DNA of 64,000 nt from Betaproteobacteria bacterium. Lineage in GTDB: Bacteria > Pseudomonadota > Gammaproteobacteria > Burkholderiales > Burkholderiaceae_C. The position numbers and the translations under genes are program-made. Positions 34,068 to 45,103 of this stretch are shown piece by piece; the stretch's first letter is position 1, and each line of letters begins with the position of its first letter. The stretch spans positions 17,691-81,690 of the forward strand of contig JADIZZ010000014.1 in NCBI GenBank assembly GCA_016704535.1, in the 5' to 3' direction. Under the pieces are notes generated by a model. It was not told the DNA's origin, did not search any database, and was given only the letters and a program-made list of their open reading frames with translations.

Positions 34068-36992
34068 ATGGCCGTGATCACCGTCGCCCAGTTTGCTGCC
34101 CAGCTAGGCCGCCCCACCACGGCCCTCATCGAGCAGCTTCAATCGGCCGGCGTCACCAAGCAGTCGCCGGACGACGCGCTGACCGAGTCCGACAAGGAGC
34201 GGTTGCTCGATTTCCTGCGCACCTCGCACGGCACCGCGGCGGGTGCCGAGCGCAAGAAGATCACGATCACGAAGAAGACGTCGACCGAGATCAAGCAGGC
34301 CGACGCCAGCGGGCGCGCTCGCACCATCCAGGTGGAAGTTCGCAAGAAGCGCACCTTCGTCAAACGCGACGACGCATCGCCAGCCATAGAAGTGCCCACC
34401 GGCCCGAGCGCCGACGAACTCGACCTGCAGCGGCGCGAGGAAGAGGCGCGCGCCCAGGCCGAGGCCTTCCGCAAGCAGGAGGAGGAACTGGCCGAAGTGC
34501 GGCGAGCGCGAGAGGAAAACGAGCGTGCCGCCCGCGAAGCCGCCGATGCGGCGGCGGCGGAAGCCGCTGCCGCGCGCGCCGTGGCCGAAGCGGCCGCGCG
34601 GCAGGCTGCCGCCGAAGCCGAAGCCGCCGCTGCGCTGGCCAAGGCCGCCGGTCCCAAGCTGACCAAGGCGCAGGCTGCAGAGGCCGCAAAGGCCGCCGAA
34701 GCCAAGGCCGTCGCCGAAACGAAGGCTGCCGCCGAAGCGGCCGCTGCCGAAGCCGCCAAGCCGGTGGAGCCGCCCAAGCCCGTGCTGCGAGTGGTCAAGG
34801 CCGCCGACAAGGCCGCCGAAGACAGCGCCAAGGCCGACGACCTGGCGCGCCGCCGCAAAGCCGCCGAGGCCGAGGCTGCCGCCATCCGCGCGATGATGTC
34901 TGGCACGAAGAAGGTGCTGGTCGCCAAGAAGCCCGAGGAGCCGGCCAAGGCCGAGGCGGCGAAGGAAGCCATCAAGGGCACCATCCACAAGCCGACCGCC
35001 AAACCCGGCGCGCCGGGTGCCGCCACCACGGCCGCCAAGCCGGGCGACAAGAAGCAGGTCAAGAGCGAGAAGCTCAGCAGCAGCTGGGCCGACGACGCGG
35101 CGAAGAAGCGCGCTGCGCTGAAGACCCGTGGCGACAGCGGAGGTGGCCGTGCCGGCTGGCGTGCCCCGCGTGGCGGAGCGCGTCGTGGCGAGGCCGGCAA
35201 CGGCCAGAGCTACACCGCGCAGCCCGAAGCCGTGGTGCAGGAGGTGCACGTGCCCGAGACCATCAGCGTGGCCGACCTGGCGCACAAGATGAGCGTGAAG
35301 GCGTCCGAGGTCATCAAGCAGCTGATGAAGCTGGGCCAGATGGTCACCATCAACCAGCAGCTCGACCAGGAGACGGCGATGATCGTCGTCGAGGAAATGG
35401 GCCACAAGGCGCTGGCCGCCAAGCTGGACGACCCGGAAGCCTTCACCGAAGAGGAAACCGCGCTGCACGACGCGGCCGAGCAGCTGCCGCGTGCGCCGGT
35501 GGTCACCGTCATGGGTCACGTCGACCACGGCAAGACCAGCCTGCTGGACTACATCCGCCGTGCCCGCGTCGCCGCAGGCGAAGCCGGCGGCATCACGCAG
35601 CACATCGGCGCCTACCACGTGGAAACGCCGCGCGGCATGATCACCTTCCTCGACACCCCGGGCCACGCCGCGTTCACCGCGATGCGTGCCCGCGGCGCCA
35701 AGGCCACCGACATCGTCATCCTGGTGGTGGCGGCCGACGACGGCGTGATGCCGCAGACCAAGGAAGCCATCGCGCACGCCAAGGCGGCGGGCGTGCCCAT
35801 CGTCGTGGCCATGAACAAGATCGACAAGCCCGACGCCAACCTCGAGCGCGTGAAGAGCGAACTGGTGGCCGAAGGCGTGATCCCGGAAGACTTCGGTGGC
35901 GAGTCACCGTTCGTCGGCGTGTCTGCGAAGATGGGCACGGGCGTCGACACGCTGCTGGAGCAGGTATTGCTGCAGGCCGAGGTGCTGGAGCTCACGGCAC
36001 CGACCGATGCCGCCGCCAAGGGCCTGGTCATCGAAGCCAAGCTCGACAAGGGCCGCGGCCCGGTGGCCACGATCCTGGTGCAGAGTGGCACGCTGAAGAA
36101 GGGCGACGTCGTGCTGGCGGGCAGCAGCTACGGCCGCGTGCGCGCGATGCTCGACGAGGACGGCAAGTCCATCGAATCCGCCGGGCCTTCGCTGCCGGTC
36201 GAGATCCAGGGCTTGACCGAAGTGCCGCAAGCAGGCGACGAGTTCATGGTGCTGGGCGATGAGCGGCGTGCTCGCGAGATCGCCACCTTCCGCCAGGGCA
36301 AGTACCGCGAAGTGACGCTGAACAAGCGCCAGGCCGCGAAGCTGGAAGGCATGTTCGAGAACATGGGCGAAGGCGCGGCGCAGACGCTGAGCCTGATCGT
36401 CAAGGCCGACGTGCAGGGTTCGCAGGAAGCGCTGGCGCAGAGCCTGGTCAAGCTGTCGACACCCGAAGTCAAGGTGCAGATCGTGCATGCCGCGGTGGGT
36501 GGCATCAGCGAGAGCGACATCAACCTGGCCATCGCCAGCAAGGCCGTCGTCATCGGCTTCAACGTGCGCGCCGATGCCGGCGCGCGCAAGCTGGCCGAAG
36601 GCAATGGCGTCGACCTCAAGTACTACAACATCATTTACGACGCGGTCGACGAGATCAAGGCGGCCATGGGCGGCATGCTGGCCCCGGAGCAGCGCGAGGA
36701 AGTCATCGGCACGGCCGAGATCCGCACCGTGTTCGTGGCCAGCAAGATCGGCACGGTGGCGGGTTGCATGATCACCGCCGGCCAGGTCATCCGCAACGCC
36801 AAGTTCCGCCTGCTGCGCGACCACACGGTGATCTACACCGGCGAAGTCGAGTCGGTGAAGCGGTTGAAGGACGACGTGCGCGAAGTCAAGGAAGGCTTCG
36901 AGTGCGGCATCAAGCTGAAGAACTACAACGACATCAAGGAAGGCGATCAGCTCGAGTTCTTCGAAGTCAAGGAAGTCGCGCGAACGCTTTAA
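34068..36992 (+). CDS. infB: Translation initiation factor IF-2
   Basis: GTPase of 974 residues that positions initiator fMet-tRNA on the 30S subunit. An N-terminal IF2_N motif (MAVITVAQFAAQLGRPTTAL) is followed by a long Ala/Glu/Lys-rich coiled region (about 100-390), then a second IF2_N (ETISVADLAHKMSVKASEVIK). The G domain has GHVDHGKT (about 483), DTPGH and NKID. C-terminal beta-barrel domains II and IV end the protein. The Ala/Glu-rich part is normal for IF-2 and explains the repetitive DNA at 34.4-34.9 kb. Confidence 0.98.
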   Translation: MAVITVAQFAAQLGRPTTALIEQLQSAGVTKQSPDDALTESDKERLLDFLRTSHGTAAGAERKKITITKKTSTEIKQADASGRARTIQVEVRKKRTFVKRDDASPAIEVPTGPSADELDLQRREEEARAQAEAFRKQEEELAEVRRAREENERAAREAADAAAAEAAAARAVAEAAARQAAAEAEAAAALAKAAGPKLTKAQAAEAAKAAEAKAVAETKAAAEAAAAEAAKPVEPPKPVLRVVKAADKAAEDSAKADDLARRRKAAEAEAAAIRAMMSGTKKVLVAKKPEEPAKAEAAKEAIKGTIHKPTAKPGAPGAATTAAKPGDKKQVKSEKLSSSWADDAAKKRAALKTRGDSGGGRAGWRAPRGGARRGEAGNGQSYTAQPEAVVQEVHVPETISVADLAHKMSVKASEVIKQLMKLGQMVTINQQLDQETAMIVVEEMGHKALAAKLDDPEAFTEEETALHDAAEQLPRAPVVTVMGHVDHGKTSLLDYIRRARVAAGEAGGITQHIGAYHVETPRGMITFLDTPGHAAFTAMRARGAKATDIVILVVAADDGVMPQTKEAIAHAKAAGVPIVVAMNKIDKPDANLERVKSELVAEGVIPEDFGGESPFVGVSAKMGTGVDTLLEQVLLQAEVLELTAPTDAAAKGLVIEAKLDKGRGPVATILVQSGTLKKGDVVLAGSSYGRVRAMLDEDGKSIESAGPSLPVEIQGLTEVPQAGDEFMVLGDERRAREIATFRQGKYREVTLNKRQAAKLEGMFENMGEGAAQTLSLIVKADVQGSQEALAQSLVKLSTPEVKVQIVHAAVGGISESDINLAIASKAVVIGFNVRADAGARKLAEGNGVDLKYYNIIYDAVDEIKAAMGGMLAPEQREEVIGTAEIRTVFVASKIGTVAGCMITAGQVIRNAKFRLLRDHTVIYTGEVESVKRLKDDVREVKEGFECGIKLKNYNDIKEGDQLEFFEVKEVARTL

Positions 36993-37134
36993 GGCGGATT
37001 TGCCCTCACCTGCAAACCCCGCCTGCTGAAAAGAAGGCGGGCTGGCTTAAAGCCGGTTCATCGACTCCAAGCTCACTCCGTTCGCTGCCCCCAAGGGGCG
37101 CTTCAATGCCTTCGGGCGGCCGGGCGGCATTGAC
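36993..37134 (+). repeat. infB-rbfA gap with hairpin and probable dispersed intergenic repeat
   Basis: This 142-bp gap holds a hairpin with arms CCCGCCT/AGGCGGG (about 37018-37041), without a T-run. A GC-rich segment follows (about 37071-37121, including CTCACTCCGTTCGCTGCCCC and AAGGGGCG). Its wording resembles short dispersed intergenic repeats that I associate with Burkholderiales genomes; only one copy is in this window, so the repeat status is inference. Confidence 0.35.
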
Positions 37135-37500
37135 ATGCGACACAAGAAAGCCGTCCCCAACCGCAGCTACCGCGTCGCCGACCAGATCCAGCGCGACGTG
37201 GCCGAGCTCATCCGTGATCTGAAGGATCCGCGGCTGGGCATGGTCACGATCAACAGCGTCGAGGTCTCGCCCGACTACGCCCATGCGCAGATCTTCTTCT
37301 CGGTGCTCGTCGGCACGCCCGAGGACAGCGCCGCGGCGCTGAACGAGGCCGCGGGTTTCATCCGCAACGGCCTCTTCAAGCGCCTGTCGATCCACACCGT
37401 GCCGACCTTGCACTTCCACTTCGACAAGACCACCGAGCGCGCGCTGGACCTCACGGCCCTGATCGCACGCGCCAACGCGACCAGGGCCAAGGAAGATTGA
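37135..37500 (+). CDS. rbfA: Ribosome-binding factor A
   Basis: Small 30S maturation factor of 121 residues with a KH-like fold, acting on the 5' end of 16S rRNA. Family segments are YRVADQIQRDVAELIRDLKDPRLGMVTINSVEVSPDYAHAQIF (split by ordinary family variation), then GFIRNGLFKRLSIHTVPTLHFHFD. Its TGA overlaps the truB ATG (TGATG), so translation is probably coupled. No strong ribosome-binding site is visible upstream of its ATG. Confidence 0.95.
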   Translation: MRHKKAVPNRSYRVADQIQRDVAELIRDLKDPRLGMVTINSVEVSPDYAHAQIFFSVLVGTPEDSAAALNEAAGFIRNGLFKRLSIHTVPTLHFHFDKTTERALDLTALIARANATRAKED

Positions 37501-38438
37501 TGGATGCCCGCGTGCCGCGCCTGCCCCGCAAGCCGCTGAACGGCGTGCTGCTGCTCGACAAGCCCCTGGGCTGGACGAGCAACGACGCGCTGCAGAAGGC
37601 CAAGGGCATCCTGCGCGCGGAGAAGGGCGGCCACACCGGCACGCTGGACCCGCTGGCCACCGGGCTGCTGCCGCTGTGTTTCGGCAGCGCCACCAAGTTC
37701 AGCCAAGCCAGCCTCGACGCCGACAAGCGCTACACCGCAACGCTGCGCCTGGGCCAGCGCACGAGCACCGGCGATCGCGAGGGCGAAATCATCGAAGAGC
37801 GAGCCGTCGCCGTCGACCGCGCCGCCATCGAGGCCGCCTGCCGGCGTTACACCGGCGCCATCGACCAGACGCCACCGATGCACTCTGCGCTGAAGCATCA
37901 GGGCCGGGCGCTCTACGACTACGCGCGTGCCGGGGTCGAGGTCGAGCGCCCGACAAGGGCCGTGACGATTCACCGTATCGACATCGTGTCCTGGCACGAT
38001 GCCGAACTGGTGATCGACGTGGCCTGCAGCAAGGGCACCTACATCCGCACGCTGGCCGAAGACATCGGCGCCGCGCTCGGTTGCGGTGCCCACCTCAGCG
38101 CGCTGCGCCGCACCGCCAGCGGCACGCTGGACGTGGCGCAGGCGGTGACGCTGGAGCAATTGCAGGCGCTGGATGTCGCGGGGCGCGAGGCGCTGCTGCT
38201 GCGCCCCGACGCCCTGGTGGCAGGCTGGCCAGCCGTGCACCTGGCCGACGACGAGGCCGGGCGTTTCCTGAACGGTCTGCGCCGGCGCGTGGCGCTGTCC
38301 GACGCGCCCGCCGTGCGTGTCTACCGGCGCCCGCCGGAACCCCGACGCACCGGTGGCCTTTCTCGGAACCGCCCATATCACCTCAGGCGAACTGATCGCT
38401 GATCGCCTGCTGAGCCCCATCGAAGTCCAGGACGCCCC

Positions 38439-38442
<4 letters not shown>
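37500..38442 (+). CDS. truB: tRNA pseudouridine(55) synthase, C-terminus shifted by a one-base insertion
   Basis: Enzyme that makes pseudouridine 55 in the T-loop of tRNAs. The N-terminus GVLLLDKPLGWTSNDAL, the catalytic-Asp block GHTGTLDPLATGLLPLCFG, RYTATLRLG, and SKGTYIRTLAEDIG are all canonical. As written, the frame ends at 38402 with the atypical tail YRRPPEPRRTGG. Removing one C near 38324-38325 gives VRVYGARRNPDAPVAFLGTA and HITSGELIADRLLSP, the family-like tail, ending at 38442. The corrected stop overlaps the typA start (ATGA), which supports the correction. The ATG at 37500 overlaps the rbfA stop; a TTG one codon earlier is not needed. Confidence 0.9.
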
Positions 38443-40283
<1,841 letters not shown>

Positions 40284-40296
40284 GCGCAGGCCCGGC

Positions 40297-41196
40297 ATGC
40301 CGATGACGCACCGCAAGGCGGTGTGGGTGATGGTGGGCGCGGCTTTGCTGTGGAGCATCGCCGGAGTCGTCTCTCGCCACCTCGAGGCTGCGCGAGGCTT
40401 CGAAGTCACCTTCTGGCGCAGCGGTTTCAACGCGCTGGCGCTCGTCGTGCTGCTGTCCTGGCTGAAGGGCCCCGGCCCACTGTGGGCCGCACTGCGCGGT
40501 GGCGGCCGCGCGATGTGGCTCAGCGGTGTCTGCTGGGCGGTGATGTACACCGCCTTCATGATGGCCTTGACGCTCACCAGCGTGGCCAACGTGCTGGTGA
40601 CGATGGCCATCGGCCCGCTGCTCACTGCGCTGCTGGCGCGCGCAGCGCTCGGCCACCGGCTGGCGCCTCGCACCTGGGGCGCCATCGCACTGGCCGGCGC
40701 GGGCATCGCCTGGATGTATGGCCACGAGGTGGTGGGCAACGACCCGAAGGCGCTGCTGGGCACATTGGTGGCGCTTGCCGTGCCGATGGCGGCGGCCGTC
40801 AACTGGACGCTGCTGCAGCACCTGAAGGGCCACGACACCCCTCCCGACATGCTGAGCGCCGTGCTCATCGGTGCGCTGCTCTCGGCCGCGGTGACACTGC
40901 CCCTGGCATGGCCGCTGGCTGCGTCGGCGCACGACCTGTCGCTGCTGGCGCTGCTGGGTGTGGTGCAGTTGGCGATTCCCTGCCTGATGGCCGTCGCTGC
41001 CGCGCGTGTGCTCTCGGGGCCGGAAATCTCGCTGCTGGGCCTGCTCGAAGTGGTGTTCGGCGTTTTGTGGGCCTGGTTGGGTGCGGGTGAGACCCCGTCG
41101 GCGGCCGTTCTGGGCGGCGGCGCGCTGGTGCTGGCGGCGCTGGTAGTCAATGAGTGGCTGGGCCTGCGACAGCGCCAGCGGCCTGCCACCTCATAA
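40297..41196 (+). CDS. EamA-family (DMT) transporter
   Basis: Inner-membrane transporter of 299 residues with about ten predicted helices in two EamA repeats (about 8-140 and 155-290). Hydrophobic segments include WVMVGAALLWSIAGVVSRHL, AMWLSGVCWAVMYTAFMMAL, LLTALLARAAL and LLGLLEVVFGVLWAWLGAGE. The last resembles the conserved second-repeat signature. DMT proteins export amino acids, metabolites or drugs; the substrate cannot be told here. It begins 13 bases after typA and may be co-transcribed. Confidence 0.9.
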   Translation: MPMTHRKAVWVMVGAALLWSIAGVVSRHLEAARGFEVTFWRSGFNALALVVLLSWLKGPGPLWAALRGGGRAMWLSGVCWAVMYTAFMMALTLTSVANVLVTMAIGPLLTALLARAALGHRLAPRTWGAIALAGAGIAWMYGHEVVGNDPKALLGTLVALAVPMAAAVNWTLLQHLKGHDTPPDMLSAVLIGALLSAAVTLPLAWPLAASAHDLSLLALLGVVQLAIPCLMAVAAARVLSGPEISLLGLLEVVFGVLWAWLGAGETPSAAVLGGGALVLAALVVNEWLGLRQRQRPATS

Positions 41197-41379
41197 GCTT
41201 CTGACCAACGGCGGGCTGGCCGCACACTTCACTGCGCGCAACGGTCGGCATTGACCTGGATCAGCGCCTGACAGCGGACGCCATGGTGTGCCGGCGCCAT
41301 CCGGGACATTCCTCAAGGCCCGTGTGAGCGCAGGCGCCTAGCATCGCGCTGCCGCAGCACGTCGGCTAGAAGGCCCCGC
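41197..41379 (+). promoter_or_regulatory. Upstream region of the wax ester synthase gene, with FNR-like box
   Basis: This 183-bp gap contains TTGACCTGGATCAG at 41251-41264, which matches the FNR/ANR consensus TTGAT-N4-ATCAA at eight of ten positions. It is 116 bp upstream of the acyltransferase ATG. If it sits at -41.5, transcription would begin near 41299. The site suggests oxygen control, but the regulator is inferred. Confidence 0.5.
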
Positions 41380-43068
41380 ATGCAACAACTTTCCGGCCTG
41401 GATGCCACCTTTCTCTACCTCGAAACGGCTGAGATGCCCATGCACGTGGGTGCACTGCACGTGTTCGAGTTGCCTGCTGGCACCAAGGGCCGGTTCGTGA
41501 CGGCGCTGCGCAAGCACGTGCACAGTCGCCTGCCTGTGGCCGGCGTGCTGCGCCGACGTCTTTGGTGGATGCCACTGAACCTGGCCAACCCAGCTTGGGT
41601 CGACGCGGAGCCTGATCTGCGGGCGCACATCGTCGAGATCAAGCTCGCGGTGACCGGCCCCGGGGGCACGGGCGGCGCAGGTATGCCCGAACTGGAAGCC
41701 GCGGTTTCGCAGCTGCACACGGTGCTGCTCGACCGCCAGAAGCCACTGTGGAAGATGCATGTCTTCGAGGGGCTGGCCCCCGGCGCCAACGGCCGCCGTC
41801 GCGTTGCGCTCTACACCCAGCTGCACCACGCCGCGGTGGACGGCCAGGCCGCGGTGGCACTCGCCAACGCGCTGCTCGACGTGACGCCCGAGCCGCGCGC
41901 GATCGAGGTGCGGTCGTCCAGGCGAACGCGCGTCTTCAGGCTGGAAATGACCGAGATGCTGCGTGGCGTGCTGGGCAGCCAGGCGCAGAAGGTGGCGGCC
42001 ATCGTGCGCAACCTGCCGGCCACCATGGGCACGCTGAAGAAGGCGGCCACGGCAGCTGTATCGGCCTCGGAACTGCTGACCGGCAAGAAGGGCAGCGGTA
42101 ACCTGACGTTGGCGCCACGAACGCCACTGAATGTGTCGGTGACGGAGGGCAGGGCCTTTGCCACCGTCACGCTGCCGCTGCCCGAGCTGAAGGCGTTGGG
42201 CCGTGCGTTCGACGCTACCGTCAACGACATGGTGCTGATGGTCTGCAGCACGGCGTTGCGTCGCCACTACGGCAAGCAGCGGAAGCTGCCACGCAAGAGT
42301 CTGGTGGCGGCGGTGCCCATCACGCTGCGCGAGAAGGGCGACACGTCGGCCGACAACCAGGCGTCGATGAGCTTCATCAGCCTGGGCACGCATATCGCTG
42401 ATGCGAAGAAGCGGCTCGAGCACATCAAGGCTGCGTCGGGCGCGATGAAGTCGACGATGGGCCGGCTGAAAGGCATTCTGCCCACCGACTACCCCTCGCT
42501 GGGCGTGCCCTGGCTGATCGAGGCGGCCACCGCCCTTTACGGCAAGGCGCGCGTGGCCGACCGCATCCCGCAGGTGGCCAACCTCGTCATCAGCAACGTG
42601 CCGGGGCCCACGGTGCCGCTCTACATGGCCGGCGCACGCATGCTGACCAACTACCCCACGTCCATCGTCGTGCACGGCATGGCGCTCAATATCACGGTGC
42701 AAAGTTATGACCAGAGCCTGGACTTCGGCCTCATGGCCGACGCCGCGGCCATGCCCGACGTGGCAGAGCTGGCCGATGCCATCCGCATCGCCTTCGACGA
42801 TCTGCGCGCTCTGCCGCGCCCGGGCGAGGTGGACGAAGGCGAGACCGAAAACGGCCTGGTCAGCCTGACGACAAAGGCCACGAAGCGCCTGGCCGGCGGT
42901 CTGACCGATGCGATGGCCGGTGCCGTGACGGGGGCGATGAGTGGCGCAAGCGGCGCGTTCGGCAAGGCCGCGAAGTCGGTGATGGGCAGCGCAATGGAAG
43001 CGGCTGTCTCGCAGGCGGCACGGCGACCTCGGGAAGCCGCCCCATCGCGCAAGCGCCGCGCTGACTAA
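41380..43068 (+). CDS. Wax ester synthase/diacylglycerol O-acyltransferase (WS/DGAT)
   Basis: Acyl-CoA-dependent acyltransferase of 562 residues that makes wax esters and/or triacylglycerols as storage lipid. The N-terminus QQLSGLDATFLYLETAEMPMHVGALHVF is typical. The catalytic HHxxxDG motif is LHHAAVDGQA (His149, His150, Asp154). The PLW motif (KPLWKMHVFEG, about 121) and the later NDMVLMVCSTALRRH, MSFISLG and NLVISNVPGP segments are present. A C-terminal Ala/Gly/Lys-rich tail (about 490-562) extends beyond the usual length (about 460). Two alpha/beta hydrolases follow closely. Confidence 0.95.
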   Translation: MQQLSGLDATFLYLETAEMPMHVGALHVFELPAGTKGRFVTALRKHVHSRLPVAGVLRRRLWWMPLNLANPAWVDAEPDLRAHIVEIKLAVTGPGGTGGAGMPELEAAVSQLHTVLLDRQKPLWKMHVFEGLAPGANGRRRVALYTQLHHAAVDGQAAVALANALLDVTPEPRAIEVRSSRRTRVFRLEMTEMLRGVLGSQAQKVAAIVRNLPATMGTLKKAATAAVSASELLTGKKGSGNLTLAPRTPLNVSVTEGRAFATVTLPLPELKALGRAFDATVNDMVLMVCSTALRRHYGKQRKLPRKSLVAAVPITLREKGDTSADNQASMSFISLGTHIADAKKRLEHIKAASGAMKSTMGRLKGILPTDYPSLGVPWLIEAATALYGKARVADRIPQVANLVISNVPGPTVPLYMAGARMLTNYPTSIVVHGMALNITVQSYDQSLDFGLMADAAAMPDVAELADAIRIAFDDLRALPRPGEVDEGETENGLVSLTTKATKRLAGGLTDAMAGAVTGAMSGASGAFGKAAKSVMGSAMEAAVSQAARRPREAAPSRKRRAD

Positions 43069-43077
43069 CATCACGGC

Positions 43078-43980
43078 ATGAGTCTTCCGAAGCGCCGGCG
43101 CAGGCCGGCCCACGAAACGGTCCAGGGCGCGGCAGCCGATGTCACCGTTCCGCCGCAACGCCACCGTCCCGCCCCCGAACCCTTCGCGCCCTTCGATGCG
43201 CGTGAACTGGTCAACGCACCCGGGCCGTGGCAACTGATGCTGGAAGCGCGCGCTCCTTGGGAATACGCGGCCATGCTGGCCGCGCGCCCCTGGCTCAACC
43301 GCCTGCCCGTCGGCGATGGCCATCCGGTGCTGGTCTTCCCCGGCCTGGGTGCATCCGACCTGACGACATTGCCGCTGCGCAACTTCCTGCGCGAGCGCGG
43401 CTACACCCCTTATCCATGGAAGCAGGGCTTCAACTTCGGCCCCCGCCAGGGCGTGCTGGAAGCCTGCCGCGAGCAGCTGCGCCAGGTGGCTGTGCGCCAC
43501 GGCGAACGCGTGAGTCTCATTGGCTGGAGCCTCGGCGGCATCTACGCGCGTGAGCTGGCCAAGGAGCAACCCGAGCACGCGCGTTGCGTCATTACCCTGG
43601 GCACGCCCTTCAACGCACATCCGCGGGCCACCAATGCCTGGCGCTTTTACGAACTGGTCAGCGGCCAGAGCACGCATGACGCCCAATTGATCGAGCAGAT
43701 CCGTGGCACGCCCCCATGCCCGACGACCTCGATCTACAGCAAAACCGATGGCGTCGTGGCCTGGCAATGCAGCCTGAACCCGGCCGCGCCGCACGCCGAG
43801 AACATCGAGGTGCACGCCAGCCACATCGGCATGGGCATGAACCCCTTGGCGCTCTACGCCATCGCCGACCGTCTGGCGCAGGACCCGCAAGCGTGGAAGC
43901 CCTTCGACGTGAAGGGCGCGCGGCGCTGGTTCTACAAGCTCACGCACCATTCGCCGCTGCAGGCGATGGCGGGGCTCTAA
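43078..43980 (+). CDS. Alpha/beta-fold hydrolase (lipase-like)
   Basis: Soluble hydrolase of 300 residues. A basic, Pro-rich N-terminus precedes the core (HPVLVFPGLGASDLTTLPLRNFL). The nucleophile elbow is GWSLGG (Ser151, SLIGWSLGGIYARELA). An Asp in SKTDGVVAW and a His in VHASHIGMG complete a plausible triad. It starts nine bases after the WS/DGAT gene and is followed by a second hydrolase after five bases. The position suggests a role in storage-lipid turnover or acyl transfer, but the substrate is unknown. Confidence 0.88.
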   Translation: MSLPKRRRRPAHETVQGAAADVTVPPQRHRPAPEPFAPFDARELVNAPGPWQLMLEARAPWEYAAMLAARPWLNRLPVGDGHPVLVFPGLGASDLTTLPLRNFLRERGYTPYPWKQGFNFGPRQGVLEACREQLRQVAVRHGERVSLIGWSLGGIYARELAKEQPEHARCVITLGTPFNAHPRATNAWRFYELVSGQSTHDAQLIEQIRGTPPCPTTSIYSKTDGVVAWQCSLNPAAPHAENIEVHASHIGMGMNPLALYAIADRLAQDPQAWKPFDVKGARRWFYKLTHHSPLQAMAGL

Positions 43981-43985
43981 GCGCG

Positions 43986-44864
43986 ATGCAGATCGTCGCC
44001 AACGGCATCGGTATCGAGGTCGACGACCAGGGCCTTCCCGGCGGCGAGCCGCTGCTGCTGATCATGGGTCTGGGCATGCAGCTGACCGGCTGGCCCGAGG
44101 AATTGGTGCAGTTGCTGGTCAGCCGGGGTTTTCGGGTCGTCCGCATGGACAACCGCGACGCTGGGCTGAGCCAGGGTTTCGACCACCTGGGCGTGCCCAA
44201 CGTGCCGCTGCAGGCCGTGCGTTACAGCTTCCGGCTGCCGGTGGCCGCGCCCTATGGCATCGCCGACATGGCGCAGGACGCCTTGGGCGTGCTCGACGCG
44301 CTGGGCTTGCAGCGCGCGCACGTCTGCGGTGCGTCCATGGGCGGCATGGTCGCGCAGCACCTGGCGGCCAAACACCCGCGGCGGGTAAAGAGCCTGACGC
44401 TGATGATGACTACCACCGGGTCCCGTAAGCTGCCGCAGCCGGGGCTGCGAGTTCGTCATGCGCTGGTTTCAAGGCCGGCCAGCGGGGCGGTGGACGATGT
44501 CGTGGCCCACCTGGTACGCGTCATGAGAGTGATCGGTAGCCCGGGCTATCCTCCCGACCGTGAACGCCAGCGTCTTCGCCTGGAGGCGACGGTGCGGCGC
44601 GCGTGGCGGCCTGACGGCACAGCGCGGCAGATCGTGGCGGTGGTGGCCGACGGCGATCGTTCGCCTCTGCTTCCGCTGATCACCGCGCCCACTTGCATCA
44701 TCCACGGCGAGGCAGATCCACTGGTGCGCGTAGCCGCCGGCCACGATCTTGCGCAGCGCATTCGAGGTGCCGTGTCGGACATCGTGCCCGGCATGGGGCA
44801 CGATCTGCCTACGCAACTCCTCACTCGCTTTGCGCAGGGAATTGCCGAGAACGCAGCCCGTTAG
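43986..44864 (+). CDS. Alpha/beta-fold hydrolase
   Basis: Hydrolase of 292 residues with oxyanion motif LLLIMGLGMQLTGWPEEL, the strand RVVRMDNRDAGLS, and the nucleophile elbow GASMGG (Ser117, VCGASMGGMVAQHLAAKHP). A late Asp (IHGEADPLVRV) and His (VPGMGHDLPTQL) complete the triad. The MDNRDAG.S segment is common in aclacinomycin-methylesterase-like and other esterases. It is the third gene of the probable WS/DGAT operon. The ATG at 43986 is preferred; the longer reading frame upstream only shadows the preceding gene. Confidence 0.88.
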   Translation: MQIVANGIGIEVDDQGLPGGEPLLLIMGLGMQLTGWPEELVQLLVSRGFRVVRMDNRDAGLSQGFDHLGVPNVPLQAVRYSFRLPVAAPYGIADMAQDALGVLDALGLQRAHVCGASMGGMVAQHLAAKHPRRVKSLTLMMTTTGSRKLPQPGLRVRHALVSRPASGAVDDVVAHLVRVMRVIGSPGYPPDRERQRLRLEATVRRAWRPDGTARQIVAVVADGDRSPLLPLITAPTCIIHGEADPLVRVAAGHDLAQRIRGAVSDIVPGMGHDLPTQLLTRFAQGIAENAAR

Positions 44865-45103
44865 GCGATGGCCGGATTCGGTCCCGTTAGGTTCCGTGTA
44901 GTAGACATAATATACATCGTATCCACTTGATCATCTTGCCAGGAGGGCCCAGATCAGCAGCAGACCGCTTGCCACGCTGCTCAGAACCAACCAGCGGGGC
45001 TCACGAACGCATTCGACGATCCTCGGCTTGGCGTGCGCGGAACTGTCCGCGCGTGCCGCCCCGAATGCGGGCCGGGTGCCAGGCTCGCAGACCGCTCGCG
45101 CCT
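44865..45103. other. Intergenic region, no gene called
   Basis: This 239-bp region opens with an AT-rich patch (about 44896-44930, including ATAATATACAT) that could hold a promoter. On the minus strand a hydrophobic reading (about 44931-45000, WLVLSSVASGLLLIWALLAR) has no start codon with a ribosome site, so I do not call it. Confidence 0.4.

Noticed and set aside
34400..34900. Repetitive Ala/Glu/Lys-coding DNA that looks like a tandem repeat
   Set aside because: It is the normal low-complexity coiled region of IF-2; units are irregular and not a CRISPR or VNTR.
44931..45005. Hydrophobic minus-strand tail ending LLLIWALLAR
   Set aside because: It looks like a membrane helix, but no ATG/GTG/TTG with a ribosome site starts it in frame. 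It would need a frameshift or an unusual start.
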